Assembly: GCF_028554725.1 (NCBI RefSeq)
Contig: NC_071668.1
Span: 41,926,501 to 41,990,500, forward strand
Source: Zeugodacus cucurbitae
Lineage: Eukaryota > Arthropoda > Insecta > Diptera > Tephritidae
DNA length: 64,000 nt
Reading direction: 5' to 3'
Below are positions 46,538 to 58,400 of the stretch, one piece after another (within the stretch, counting starts at the first letter, position 1; every line of letters starts with the position of its first letter). The position numbers were made by a program, and so were the translations under genes. The notes under the pieces are model-generated. The model searched no databases. It was not told the origin of the DNA and saw nothing but the letters and a program-made list of their open reading frames with translations.

Positions 46538-47061
46538 TAGCTGTCATCGATTGGTCACTTCTCTGGTCGCTATCTTTGCGCGCTGCTCGTCTGTCAAAAA
46601 TTTACATGTGAAAGCAACAACAAAGTTATCTAGTTGAATTAGTACAGGAGAGTATGCGGATACCTCATTAAAAATGCTATCGCCGCTTGCTGAGTGCTGA
46701 GTGCTGCCAAATTTTATTTTACATATGTATACTATTCACAATGGTAAAAACGATTCAAAGAACAAATTTTAGACAAAAATGACAATACAATATATATGTT
46801 TGTTGTTTTTACTTTGAAATACATTTTAATTTATTAAATAACACGTAAAACACAGACGCAGCTCGAAACAAAGGGATACAAAAATATTTTTGTGCAGATT
46901 TAGGTATTTCTCCACCTAAAAAAATGGTTCAGCCCTATTGCGCATGATTAAGAGGACATTTTAGCGCAGGCTTGCACCATAAGTGTTGCCTGTTTGTTGG
47001 AATTACAGGATAGTGCGTTCTTTTGGCTTTTCTATAACGTTTAGCCAATCGATAACAGCTA
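46538..47061 (+). mobile_element. Small inverted-repeat DNA element, copy 2 (longer)
   Basis: 524 bp. It starts TAGCTGTCATCGATTGG and ends CCAATCGATAACAGCTA, a 17 bp inverted repeat with one mismatch. It shares interior blocks with 39400-39700 and includes about 220 bp that the shorter copy lacks. I see no convincing target duplication. Confidence 0.7.
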
Positions 47062-47519
47062 ATGTCAATATACTTGAGTTATGCGTCGTCAAGTAAAGAA
47101 AAAATATATTTTAATGAAGCCAACTAAAAGCATTTGCTTTGATGTAAAAATGTTGTATACATGATTAAATTTGACTTAACCCGTTTGTTGAACATTCAAA
47201 AAATTATTAAAATGTTTCATAAATTCTAAAATATATAATATAATATAAAGTTTTGCTCTTTCTTCTAACGTGCCATATTTCATTTAAATTGAAATAATAT
47301 TTTGCAAATACTATGAATTTATAAATTACTTGTAACATTTTTAATGCTTTTTTGAATTCAAACAGCAGTTAGAAAACATACATACATAAATTCGAGTTAG
47401 CGAGAGTTTCTGTAGTTCATTTGATTCGAAATCGGCATCCAAGCTAATTACATACATTATTATGCTTATGGGTTGCTGGATAGTATTTACATATAATTAG
47501 AAAACACAAAAATGCTAAT

Positions 47520-47766
47520 GCAGCAATCCGTGAATGGCGCCAAACCGTAGACTGAGCCAGCTGATTCGACCTATCTTATGAGAGCGCAATTTAAATGTAC
47601 ACTTACCACTGGTTCTACCGTAACATATCGTGGATATCTACTAGAATCGGATTTTATCCGTAGAAACGAGTCGGCTGATTGCTTCGCAGAACACAGGGTT
47701 ACCAGTCTGGATATTTTGCAGTTATTGAAAAATAAACTTTTTTTTGTGTCAAAAAAAAAAAAAAAA
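47520..47766 (+). repeat. Possible SINE-like or processed sequence with A-tail
   Basis: A less AT-rich stretch ending AATAAAC, then about 25 bases on a 15-base A-run. It includes GGTTCTACCG, which could be a degenerate polymerase III B box. No A box was convincingly found and no second copy is seen in the window. A 67-codon frame inside has no recognisable domain. Confidence 0.3.
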
Positions 47767-47924
47767 TTTCCAAGGGGCTAAAACGGGAGGTATACTGATT
47801 CGAAGTCATGCGGCGATTTTGAGCAATTATTTTGGTATTAACAAATTAGCTGCTCGATGAATATGCAAAAAGTAATATTTTTGTGCGATGCTAGGGATTT
47901 TTATTTCGAAATACTAAAGCAGGT

Positions 47925-48590
47925 CGATTTCCTGGTCTTTCCAACGGAGTGCTAGTTATTCGCTGAATTATGTCAGTGTCCTCGTATAACTCGTACAGCT
48001 CATCGTTCCATCGTTTGCGGTATTCGCCGTTGCCAATGTTCAGAGGACTATAAATCTTGTGCAAAACTTTTTTGCAATATAAAGCAGGACGGGAATAATA
48101 AGCGATTTCTTGACTTAGAGAGGTATTTACTTTTCAATAGCTTAGTCAGTCCAAAGTAGCCGCTTTTGGCAAAAGTGATTCTACGTTGAATTTCAAGGCT
48201 GACATTGTTGGTGTTGTTGATGCTGGTTCGAAGGTAAACGATATTATATACAATTTCAAAGGTACGACAGTCAACACTGACGAGATAGACAAGAAGCGAA
48301 TGCGCTGACTGTTTGTTTGGTAACAGGAGGACAGGAGGTCACCACCAGACCCATTCGCTTCGAATCCTTGTCCAATATGGAAAAAAACGGCGCGGTTGTT
48401 GCGTTCAATGATATCAATATCATCGGCATACGTCAGCAGCTGTACACTCTTATAGAATATTGCTATATTTCTAATTAGATCTGATTCTCGTATTATTTTC
48501 TATCGCTATAGATTGAAGAAGTCGCACGATAGTGAGACACTCTGTCTGAAACCTTGTTTGGAGAGGTCCTTCCCAATCCTGACGTATAAC
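47925..48590 (-). pseudogene. RTE-like retrotransposon remnant, RT C-terminal part
   Basis: The reverse complement matches 29150-29945 of the RTE-like copy in scattered blocks (AAGATTTATAGTCCTCTGAAC, the GTACAGCTGCTGACGTATGCCGATGAT region encoding YADD, TTTCAGACA). It has many indels and no open frame. Confidence 0.7.
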
Positions 48591-49359
48591 CTCTAGTATA
48601 TTCATGGAAAGCTATCTAATTCTATAATTTTCCCACTGAATAATACACTTTAAAAATATCTTACATTAAACATAAGTATAAACAAATTAGTATTTTATAT
48701 ATTTAAACAAGAATCGAATTTATTTTGTTACAATTAGGTCAATTCGCGCTGAAGAAAAGGCTAGATGTTACTAGATTAATGAAGAAATTATAATATTCGA
48801 TTATTAGGTAAATAAATATTTAATTTATTCTTACATTTACGAACTACCAATTCTCTATGTAAGTATTATTTTAAATATGATTTATATTTGTACATATATT
48901 TCATAAGTTGTAAGTAGTTAGTTTAGAGATATAGGGAATATTTTAGAATTTTTCTATATCATTTATGCAACGAATATTTTGGTGCTAAATAATTTAAATT
49001 GTGCCTAGAAATATGTCAATTTCCTACAAACAACATAGCTAAGAAAAAGGGCTCAATGTTCCTAGGAAACGTTAATTTTTAATTAGTGGACTATATTATG
49101 AGTACCTTCCTTTAAAAAATATAATATGTGCTTGGATTGCATAAATACAATCTCTCCGAGCGAACTGACCAAATGCATAATAGTGAACGACGAAATCTTT
49201 AAGTATATAATGCTTATATAGTGACCATTTAGACAATTGATTTACACTGTTATTTTTTGTCGAAATTTTGCAGGCAATAATCTGAATACATCTTAAAATT
49301 ACTAACATATTTAACTAAAATCGAACATTTACATATGTGTTTATTAGTCATTATTTTTG
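48591..49359 (-). other. AT-rich gap and 3' UTR of junctophilin
   Basis: No gene is seen. On the minus strand AATAAA at 49340-49345 follows the jp stop by only about 15 bases and is probably too close to be the real signal. Further candidates lie near 48830. Confidence 0.4.
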
Positions 49360-49446
49360 CTATGTCAACATTTTCACGAAGAGGTAGCCTAAAAGTATAT
49401 TCACAAAAAGCACAAGTAGCACCAATTGTTGTCGAGAGAACCAATC
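49360..49446 (-). CDS. jp: jp last exon: C-terminal membrane anchor
   Basis: The acceptor is TTTTTTTTCAG. The exon encodes DWFSRQQ, then a 17-residue hydrophobic helix, then KMLT and TAG: 28 codons plus stop. An N-I/L-x-L-F-x-x-x-L-T ending is characteristic of junctophilins as I remember them. Confidence 0.85.
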   Translation of the reverse strand, partial: DWFSRQQLVLLVLFVNILLGYLFVKMLT

Positions 49447-52400
49447 CTGAAAAAAAATTAAATTTAAAATTTCCAATTTTCAACTTGACAATTATACCTT
49501 AACTTGTGGACTAAAAATATAAAGTAAAGGATTCGCTTTTAGTCTTTCGTTAATTTCTATTTGGCGACGAACAGCTTCACGCCTTGCCGAACCCAATGCA
49601 GATACCTCCTCCCGACTCATTGCTTCCGTGGCACGTGGAAGATCTTGAAAATCGGGTAGCGATTTTTTTCGTTGAAGAGTTACATTTATAGGCGTGATCT
49701 AAAAATGCATATGCAGATGTAATAAAAAATGTGTTTTTATTAAAAGATAAAGATACCAAAAACAAGTTCAAAATTTAAATGTATACACTTTTAAACGGGT
49801 TTCTATATAAATGTAATTTTAAATATTTAAAGTAACCTCGATCGGTGGCTCTACGATCCAGCTCTCAGATGCTCTTCTAGCCAATAAAGCTGGCGAATAC
49901 ATTAAATCTTCTTCATCTTCTTCAGGATACCAATCCATTTTAGAGTAATTTCATAACTCTGCAACCGTTAAGTATGTATTACTGATGGAAATTCAAACCA
50001 CACAATTTTTTTTTAACTAAATAGTAAACACTTTTCACTTGTTGATATACAATTTCACAATATATTATTGACATATTTTATTTTTCGATCCACAATGTTT
50101 GTTTCCTTTTTAGCTCAATTTGGGCAGTAGGCCAGTTCATTTTAATGTTTTATACGCATTGCGTATTTAAAAATAGATTTATACATATTTCACTTCGTTA
50201 AAGATGTCAAAGCGCAAACAAAAACAAAATATTAGTTAAATTTATATTGATTCATGAGTTTTTAAACATTTTATATTTTATTTGACTAAATAATATGTAC
50301 TTATTGTACAATTTTGCTTTTAATTATTAAAAATCAAATTTAGCATATATGTAAATATTTATATGTATATAACAACTTTTACATAAGAACACAGACCGCT
50401 TGGCCACCGAAGTTGAACAAAGTATTTGGTGTTTAGAAAATGTCGTTCTTTGTTCGTTTTTTAATTGTATATATTTTGGTGATTCTATAAATAATTACAT
50501 ATGTGTCAGAGGCATAAACATCAACATGTCAGAAGAATCGAATGATGCTGCCACATCGTAAATTTAATTCAATTCATACGTTTAGATGGTTTACTAACTC
50601 GGGAGATAATTTTGTTATTCACATCTAAACTGTGACATATTGGATAGTACTTAATTGAAGCTTATTTATTAACAATAATTTTCTTTTTGTTATACACAAA
50701 TGAAGGCCAAAATTATGGTAAAAATAAATTTTTTTAGAAGGTGTCATTTTGTTATTTTTATTTTTACAAATAAAAAAGTAGTCAAATTACTATAAAATGT
50801 GTAAAAAATTTTAGAATAATAAAATTAGAAGTTTTCTCAGGAAAATTTTTGATAAAGTTCATTTTTAGGTCTTCTAACTACATAGATGTAGCTCCTTAAA
50901 ACAAAAGTAAGGTAATATAATACCTACATACATACATATGTATGCTATACTCAATATTGAGGAACTTTTCATGGACAAAAGTACAGTAAAACCTGTAAAG
51001 TTGAACATCTTTATAATTTGGACACTCGCTTAAATTAGACAAAATGTTCTGTACCAACATAATATAGAACAAAATAACCATATATTCACTGTTTAATTTG
51101 GACACTGCCTTTCTTGGAAGTTGGACAATAATTGTCTCAATTTTTAAGCAGCAGGCAATGAAATCCCTTTCTATCTTGGACAATACATTCAATATCTATG
51201 TATATTTGTATGTTATTTCCTTATTTACACACAAATGTATTTGAATTTCGGCATCAATGGAATTTTTCAAACGTTGTAATACCGTTATTTTTGCCAAATT
51301 TTGTATGTATCAAATTTCATGGATTAGCTATGACACAATTACGCGTATTTGATCTGTGTTAATTTTTATACTCTCGCAACATGTTGCACCGAGTATATAT
51401 ACATATATACTGACTATTAAGTTTTTTGTACATATGTATCTCGTAAACGACTTAAGCTAGAACAACGAAACTCTGTAGGTTCGTTTCTTTTAGGTTCTAA
51501 CTTATACAGTCAATGGAGGAAATCGAATTATAACTACGCCTACCTCCCACACAAAGGTTATGTTGAAAACTACTAAAAATGCTTTAAGGGGTTATATAAA
51601 GTTAGGCGGCCGAAAAAAAGTGAATTTTCCAGAATTTTTTCTGAGAAAACTTTTTAATTTATTGATCCAAAAATTTATACACATATTATGGTATCTTTTA
51701 ACTGTATCTTAAGACTTAGTACTAGTAAAAATATTTATTTGAAAAAGAGATACAGCTGATCTCCAGGAGCTCCTCTCAAAAAAGACGTTTTGAGGTGACC
51801 ACTATATCTCGGAACTGGATCATTTGAAATTAAAAAACCAAACAGATTTCATTAAAATAATGTTAAATCTAGTAATTAATCGAAGGAATAAGCAAAATAA
51901 AATTTCTTGACAAAATGGCGGTTTCTCAAAAAAAAAAATCGATTCGTCACCATTGTTTATTAAACAAGTAAGGAAATGCTAAGTTCGGGTGCAACCGAAC
52001 ATTTTATACTCTCGCAATTTATTGAAGAAATTTAAAAAATACATATATGCGGAATAAAGCTCACCGTATTTTTGAAAAACCTACAATGAGGTATATGGAA
52101 ATGTTATGACCCGATTTTAATAATTTTTGGAACAGAGACACACTATTAGAAGAAAACAATTTCCTCTGAATTAAATTGAGATATCTGAGAGATTTACCCA
52201 TATTTTCGGTTAAAATTTATCCTTAGGCGATGAGTTCAACATGTTCGATATCTGGGGCCTTGAAATGTTATGGTCGGTTTTATACAATTTTTTCACAAGT
52301 CAAGCCAGAGATAATATGCACTAATTGTGGAAAGTTTTATTCCGTTATCTTCATTGGTTCCTTATGTTTACATTATAAAGTGAAGGAATAAGATGGATTT

Positions 52401-55400
52401 CAAAATTGAGTTAGTAGTAGTGATTGTGAACCGATTTCGCCCATTTTTTGTCCGTGTTATCAGGGTGTCAAGAAAATATTATATACCGAATTTCATTCGA
52501 ATCGGTCGAGTAGTTCCTAGAATATGGTTTTTGACCCATAAGTGGACGATGCCACGCCCATTTTCCATTTTGTAAAAAAATCTGAGTACAACTCCCTTCT
52601 GCTATTTCTTCTGCAAAATTTAGTGTTTCTGACGTTTTTCGTTAGTTAGTTAACCCACTTTTAGTAATTTTCAACCTAACCTTTGTATGGGAGGTGGGCG
52701 TGGTTATTATCCGATTTCAACTATTTTCATGGTGTGTGGTGGGGTATGTAAGAGAACCGACTGCAGAAAGTTTGGTTTATATAGCTTTATTAGTTTACGA
52801 GTTAAATACAAATAACCGATTTGTGGGCGGGGCCACGCCCACTTCCCCAAAAAGATTACATCCAAATATACCCCCTTCTAGTGCGATCCTTTATTCCAAA
52901 TTTTACTTTTATGTCTTCATTTATGGCTTAGTTATGACACTTTATGTGTTTTTGGTTTTCGCCATTTTGTGGGCGTGGCAATGGTCCGATTCTGCCCATT
53001 TTCGAACTTGATGTTATGGTGCCAAGGATTATGTGTGCCAAGTTTCGTCAAGATATCTTAATTTTTACTCAAGTTACAGCTTGCACAAACGGACAGACGG
53101 ACAGACGGACGGACAGACATCCGGATTTCAAATCTACTCGTCACCCTGATCACTTTGGTATATATGACTCTATATCTAACTCTTTTAGTTTTAGGTGTTA
53201 CAAACAACCGTTATGTGAACAAAACTATAATACTCTCGTAGCAACTTTTGTTGCGAGAGTATAAAAAATATTTATCGGAGAGAAAAAATCTTCGATTAAT
53301 TAATAAAAAATATATTTAAGAAGGTCGTGTTAAAATTTGAGACTAATCGGTCCAGCCGTTTTCGAGTAATGTTGGTCACCGACTTTGAAAACACCATTTT
53401 GAGAAAAACGCGTTGCCGCTCGGACCTTGTACTTCCAAGCACTCTGAAACGCCTTTTCAAATTTGCTTGTAACTTTGAAAATATCCACCGGAACGATATG
53501 AAATCTGTGGGTATTCTTAAATATATGTACATTAAGAAAATGAAAAAAAAAAATCGATTTTTTGAAAATTCTAACTGTATATAACCCCTTAATTCAGTAA
53601 AGAGAAACACCAGAAACTTTAAATTTCATTTTAAGTATAGTACAGAAGGGCTGCACTCCAATTGGTATATAAATTTTTAAATGGGTGTGGCTCCGCCCAC
53701 TTATGGGTCAAAAACCATATCCTCGAAATTGCTCGACCAATTTCAATGAAATTCTGTTCATAATATTTTACTGGCGTCCCAATGATATGTTGGGACGGCT
53801 ACTTCCTATATACCAGAACTGTGAAGTCAATCTGAATCATTTACTCTACAATATATAAGTTAAGCGCTAGTGATTATATGAATAATAATGATATCGGCAC
53901 AGAAGTCTCCCAGATATTTAAAAAAATGCAGAGCGAATATTTTTCTTCTAATAATATGTCTTCATGCCAAAAATTAGTGAAATTGGGTCATATCTTCACC
54001 TAGCTCCCATATATGTACCTTATATTAGGGTTTTTAAACTTTCAATGGACTGTATACCATATATATGATGAATATGTGGAGCAAATTGTGGTGTTTATTA
54101 ATGAAATTATGTAAATAAATTGCGATGTTCGATTATGTTACTTGTTTTTATTATGTATTAAATTCAATGTACGTTTTTTACCGAGTTTTTAAAACAAAGA
54201 CAATAAAATGAGAAAAAAATTTAGTGTCCATGTTATACACTTGCGGAACTTGGACAAAAAGTGCTGAACCGCAGGTGTCCAGCATAGACAGGTTTTACTG
54301 TAGTATTAAGTAAACTATTCTATAAGTTGTTGAAATAAATTTTTAATAATAAAAACTACCACAAACTTTTATTACTGGAAAAGTAAAATCATGGCCAAAT
54401 AATTGCTATTGATTTTTGTGTTATTAAATCCAAATTATTTTGGTTAAGAAAGAACTGACAATTATTTCTGAATAAAATAGTATAGATAAGCCATCTATTT
54501 TTTAATGATATAAATAAGTGAAGGGTCAGAAGAAATAATTGGGAATACACTCCTTACATGTCTGGTTTAACATTAGTTATAAAATTTAGAGAAGTTTCAA
54601 ATAAAAACTTTTGAATTTACCACAAAGTTTTTCTCTGAATTTCTTCTAAATATCTCAGAGATTTAATGGTTTTTTCGGTAAAAACTGAGCACTTAATGTT
54701 CGATATCTAGGGAAAAGTTATAAATCTATTTCGACAATTTTTAAACGGTCTCACTAGAAATGAAGTATTTTTTTACCGATATCCTCGCTGGTGCTTAATT
54801 TATGTAAAGTGATGCCCGCTTAAGAGTCACCCATTTAAGTGCCTTTCCCGCTTAACCCGTTACTGCCCAGAACTTTTTACGTTCCTGATTTTTCTGATAT
54901 GAAATACACACATGTATTTTGGCCCCCTGAGCATGAAAATGAAATCTGTTTTACGATTATATTCAATATTTAACTTTTCAGGAAAATGCGAAAAATCAAT
55001 GTAGTTTGTAGTTTTATAGTGTAATTTTCAAATTATTTATGAAGATATAGGGATAAATTTTGAGTTACCATATGGTAATCGTGGGTTATTTCGGGTTAAG
55101 TGACAATATTTTTCGGCATCGTTGTTTTTTTTCCAAATTTACATATAAAATTCCCCGCTTAAAAACCTCCTATTAAGTGCCTTTTCCGCTTAAATGTCTC
55201 AAAAGTCTTGCATGTTGAGAAGGTGCTCTTAAGCGGGGATTGTAAAGTGAACGAATCAAAAGGACTTCAAATTGTATTATAAGTAAAGTAGGCGTGATTG
55301 TGAACCGATTTCACCCATTTTCCATTGGTATCAGGGTATCAACAAAATAATATGTCCCCAATTTCATTGAAATCGGTTGACTAGTTCTTCAGATATGGTT

Positions 55401-58400
55401 TTTGACCCAAAAGATTTGATTTTTTTCTCTTTCTTCATATGTCTTCTTCATGTTGTTCGTTAAAACGAGTACTTACAAATCCCCGATGTTCGTTATTTAA
55501 GGTACTCAATGTAACAAATTTGCTTGTTCGTTATATGCGGTTTTTGTTAAATCGAATATTAGTTATTTCGGAAAACTACAGTATTTATAATTGCTATACT
55601 ATGTATCTTTATAAATTGATGGTAAAATATTTTACGGAATTTTTAAAATTGATAATGAAAAGATACTTTTACGACATATAAAAAAATTAATACAAACCTA
55701 CTAAACAACGATACCATATTTGTATATTTAGTAGAACGTAATAGATTTCCATGTCTTTATTCTTGCGCAAATTTGTACAATGTCGCTTTATATTTCACAC
55801 AGTACTATCTATACTGAAATAAAATAAAATCTTGTTATAGTTGTCAGGACAAACTATTATAATAGGAGGATTCAGATCAGCTTTGTTAGTTCGTTATTCA
55901 GTAGTTTTTACGAGCATTTTGTTTTTGTAAAATTAACAAACTATAGTTCTATCGAGAAACGAAGTACCAGTCGGACAAGCTCTCTAATTTTTTAGTTACT
56001 TGCAATTTTCTATTTGTTTGCGCCGTTGCTTCAAAAGTATTTTTTTTATTTTTCAAAATTTATCACACTACTGATATAGATAAAAAAATAGTGCTTTAAA
56101 TAACGAATTAACAGAGTAACATGTTCGGTCTGAATATCCCTAATGAGTCCAAACGCTTACAAATTGAGTCTCTATCATTAAGCAATGAACATCCAATTAC
56201 TTCAATTATATAAAACAAATAAGTAAATTATCATTGATTTGTTCAACAGTTTTTTCTACATCAACAACTAAGTTCTAGTAGCAAAAACTTCACTAGTAGA
56301 GAAACTTCTTTATTAATAGCACAATTCGTCATTCATGCTAAAAACGTTTTCGTTTTCGTGCTATTAAGACCAGGGGGTTACTCCGTATTGCGATGCGAAT
56401 GAAATATTGTGGTGCACATTAACTTTATTTGTGGTTGCAACCTCCTTATGGTGCCAGGAAACACGTGTATTATTACAATTACAGCTTGCACACACGGACA
56501 GGCGGACAGACAGACATCCCGATTTCAAAAATACTCGTCCAGATCACTTTGATGTATGTATATGTATTTCCCTACATCTAACTCGCTTAGTTGTAGGTGT
56601 TACATACAACCGTTATTTGAACAAAACTTTATTAGTCTCTTTGTAACATGTTGCGAGAGTATTAAAAGGGTGGTTTGAGACAGCGGACGCTAAAAAGGCT
56701 TCTTCCAACTTATAGAAATGGCTAATTTATCAGTTAAATGCAGCTGGCCCATCTATGCGGGACATTGCCGGATGGTAAAATGTTATTATTTTAATGCAAT
56801 TTCTATAATAGATGGTAATTAACTTTTATTTTAAGAGTGGCTAGATTGCAAAGTTCATTTGAAAGTATGCATAATAATCCATAGCCGGATTAAAATGGCC
56901 ACTAGAGTTTGGTGCAACGCAGACTTTTTTGTAGAATCCATCCACAACACCACATAGTCCATTTTCCAAAATAAATTATTCGAATTAACCATTTGTTTTA
57001 ATTTTCAAATTTTGCCTACTTATACAAAATGAATCCCGAAAAATACGGTGACAAACATTGTTTGTCATGCGTAAACAATTCAGAATCCCAAATGATTATC
57101 GCATCGTATTTGACTTTTGAATCGTGTTGCTTACACTTACATGTTCTACATGTGATTCGGTCCGATTATAAACCACATAACAAAATACATATAAATTCAT
57201 AAAATTTAACATATTTGATGATATTATCACATTAATTAATTTAAATTTATAAATGTAATATATAATATATAAAGTTAAGTATAATATTTCAAAATGGCTT
57301 GAAAGGAAATCATGATTGTGAGTTTTTAAGGCGATATGATATTTAAAGATATGATCTATGCGGAATGTTTCATATAAAGAACGAATAAATATATGTCCGT
57401 ACATACCTTTATGGGTTTGTTTCCTGTATAGTTGTAAGAGTTAACTGGAGCTCCTTTTGGAATAATCACTTTTGCAGGAGTATACAAGCTTTCTGTTCGT
57501 TTCGGAGTAATTGGGGATGGAATAATATCCTGACCTAATGTTCGCTGATGTAAAAGAACATCTTCGAAAGGTTGATTTAAGGACGGTCTTTTTTCTGCCG
57601 CATTGGGAATTTGATTTGAAAAATTATTATTAATAGATCTTGGTGCACTTTCTCGATTGTATGAACCCTCTCGTGGCCTTATTTCTTTATTAGGTGATGG
57701 CATATCTCTTGATTGTAAAGGTATAGATCGATCAATCGATGGTTGGCGTGAGCTAATTCGACTAGCTGTCCGAGGATAACGATCTGTAGATGAGTCTCGA
57801 CTAGGAGGCCTCTTATAGTGGTCGAAATAATCAATGGACAATTGTTGATTAATTTCATTGAGTGGAGGCGGCCTCGTTGGTTTTCTTGATTCCCCTGATA
57901 TTTCGGTTTGTTGTGGTGACATTTGATAAAATTGAGAACTTTGATTAGCTAATGGCTGATTGAATGTTTGTGTTAAGTTTTGCTGATGCGATTTTTGTTG
58001 TTCATTGTAATTTGTTTTTGAGTTGTTTGCAACTATGCTTGACCTGTGGCCAGAGTTATTGTACATATAGCCATCAAGTTGGTCTGTATTAGCATTCGAA
58101 ATATAATTGCTGACATTAATAATGTTTTTATTTTGTCCAACTGTGATGTCATTTTCTCCAATTCGTTGTCTGTATGGTGCAGGGCTATTTCCTTGTTGTT
58201 GGATATTTTCTTGATACTGCTTTGATTGATTTTCATTGTATTTGATTTGTGAAAGATACATCTGAGGAAAAGAATTGTTACCGGATTGACTTGGTTGATT
58301 AACTAAATTGGCAAAATCGGTTTGTGGTGTCACTTTTTTTTGTGCGAGTACAGAATTTGACGGAATATCTGATTGTTGTCGAAGAGGCACATTGAGATCG

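Larger units (their letters stand above)
51369..54148 (-). mobile_element. Hairpin-ended repeat, outer copy, itself interrupted
   Basis: The left terminus TATACTCTCGCAACATGTTGC is at 51369 and the right terminus (AAATTGCGATGTTCG...TACTTGTTTTT) at about 54118-54148. The copy runs 51369-51586 and resumes at 53593. The module order matches 34949-35935. Confidence 0.6.
50984..54301. mobile_element. pogo-like element hosting nested repeats
   Basis: The ends are CAGTAAAACCTGTAAAGTTG and the matching CAGGTTTTACTG, each flanked by TA (50982-50983 and 54302-54303). The subterminal sequence repeats TTGGAC(A) words in both orientations, as pogo/Tigger-like elements do. About 51369-54148 is foreign sequence; what remains of the element itself is about 0.5 kb with no transposase. 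Confidence 0.7.
49699..57406 (-). other. jp: 7.7 kb intron 6 of jp
   Basis: Donor ATAAAG/GTATGT at 57406, acceptor TTTTTAG at 49699. It holds the possible alternative first exon, a nested set of small DNA elements (50984-54301) and further repeat pieces. The unassigned stretches 49940-50980, 55440-56400 and 56670-57400 are AT-rich. The open stretch at 55439-55681 has no recognisable domain. Confidence 0.7.

Noticed and set aside
47578..47781. 67-codon frame ending in a Lys run
   Set aside because: The Lys run is the translated A-tail of a retro-copied or SINE-like sequence.
53090..53120. Short GGACAGAC tandem run as a CRISPR-like array
   Set aside because: It is an 8-4 bp simple repeat inside a dispersed eukaryotic repeat, with no spacers and no bacterial context.
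54805..55250. 8 bp target duplication TAAAGTGA around the mini-element
   Set aside because: The inner bases on the left belong to the element's own CAGTAAT-type end; only TA is the duplication, in line with the other copies.
55439..55681. 80-codon open frame as a small gene
   Set aside because: No domain, AT-rich codon use, inside the jp intron, and no sign of splice sites or a conserved start.
57096..57406. Continuation of the large jp exon to a stop at 57356, or a separate small gene at 57096-57404
   Set aside because: A consensus donor GTATGT follows codon 831 and the next codons are unlike any junctophilin; the anchor is found downstream. The 57096-57404 frame is AT-driven.
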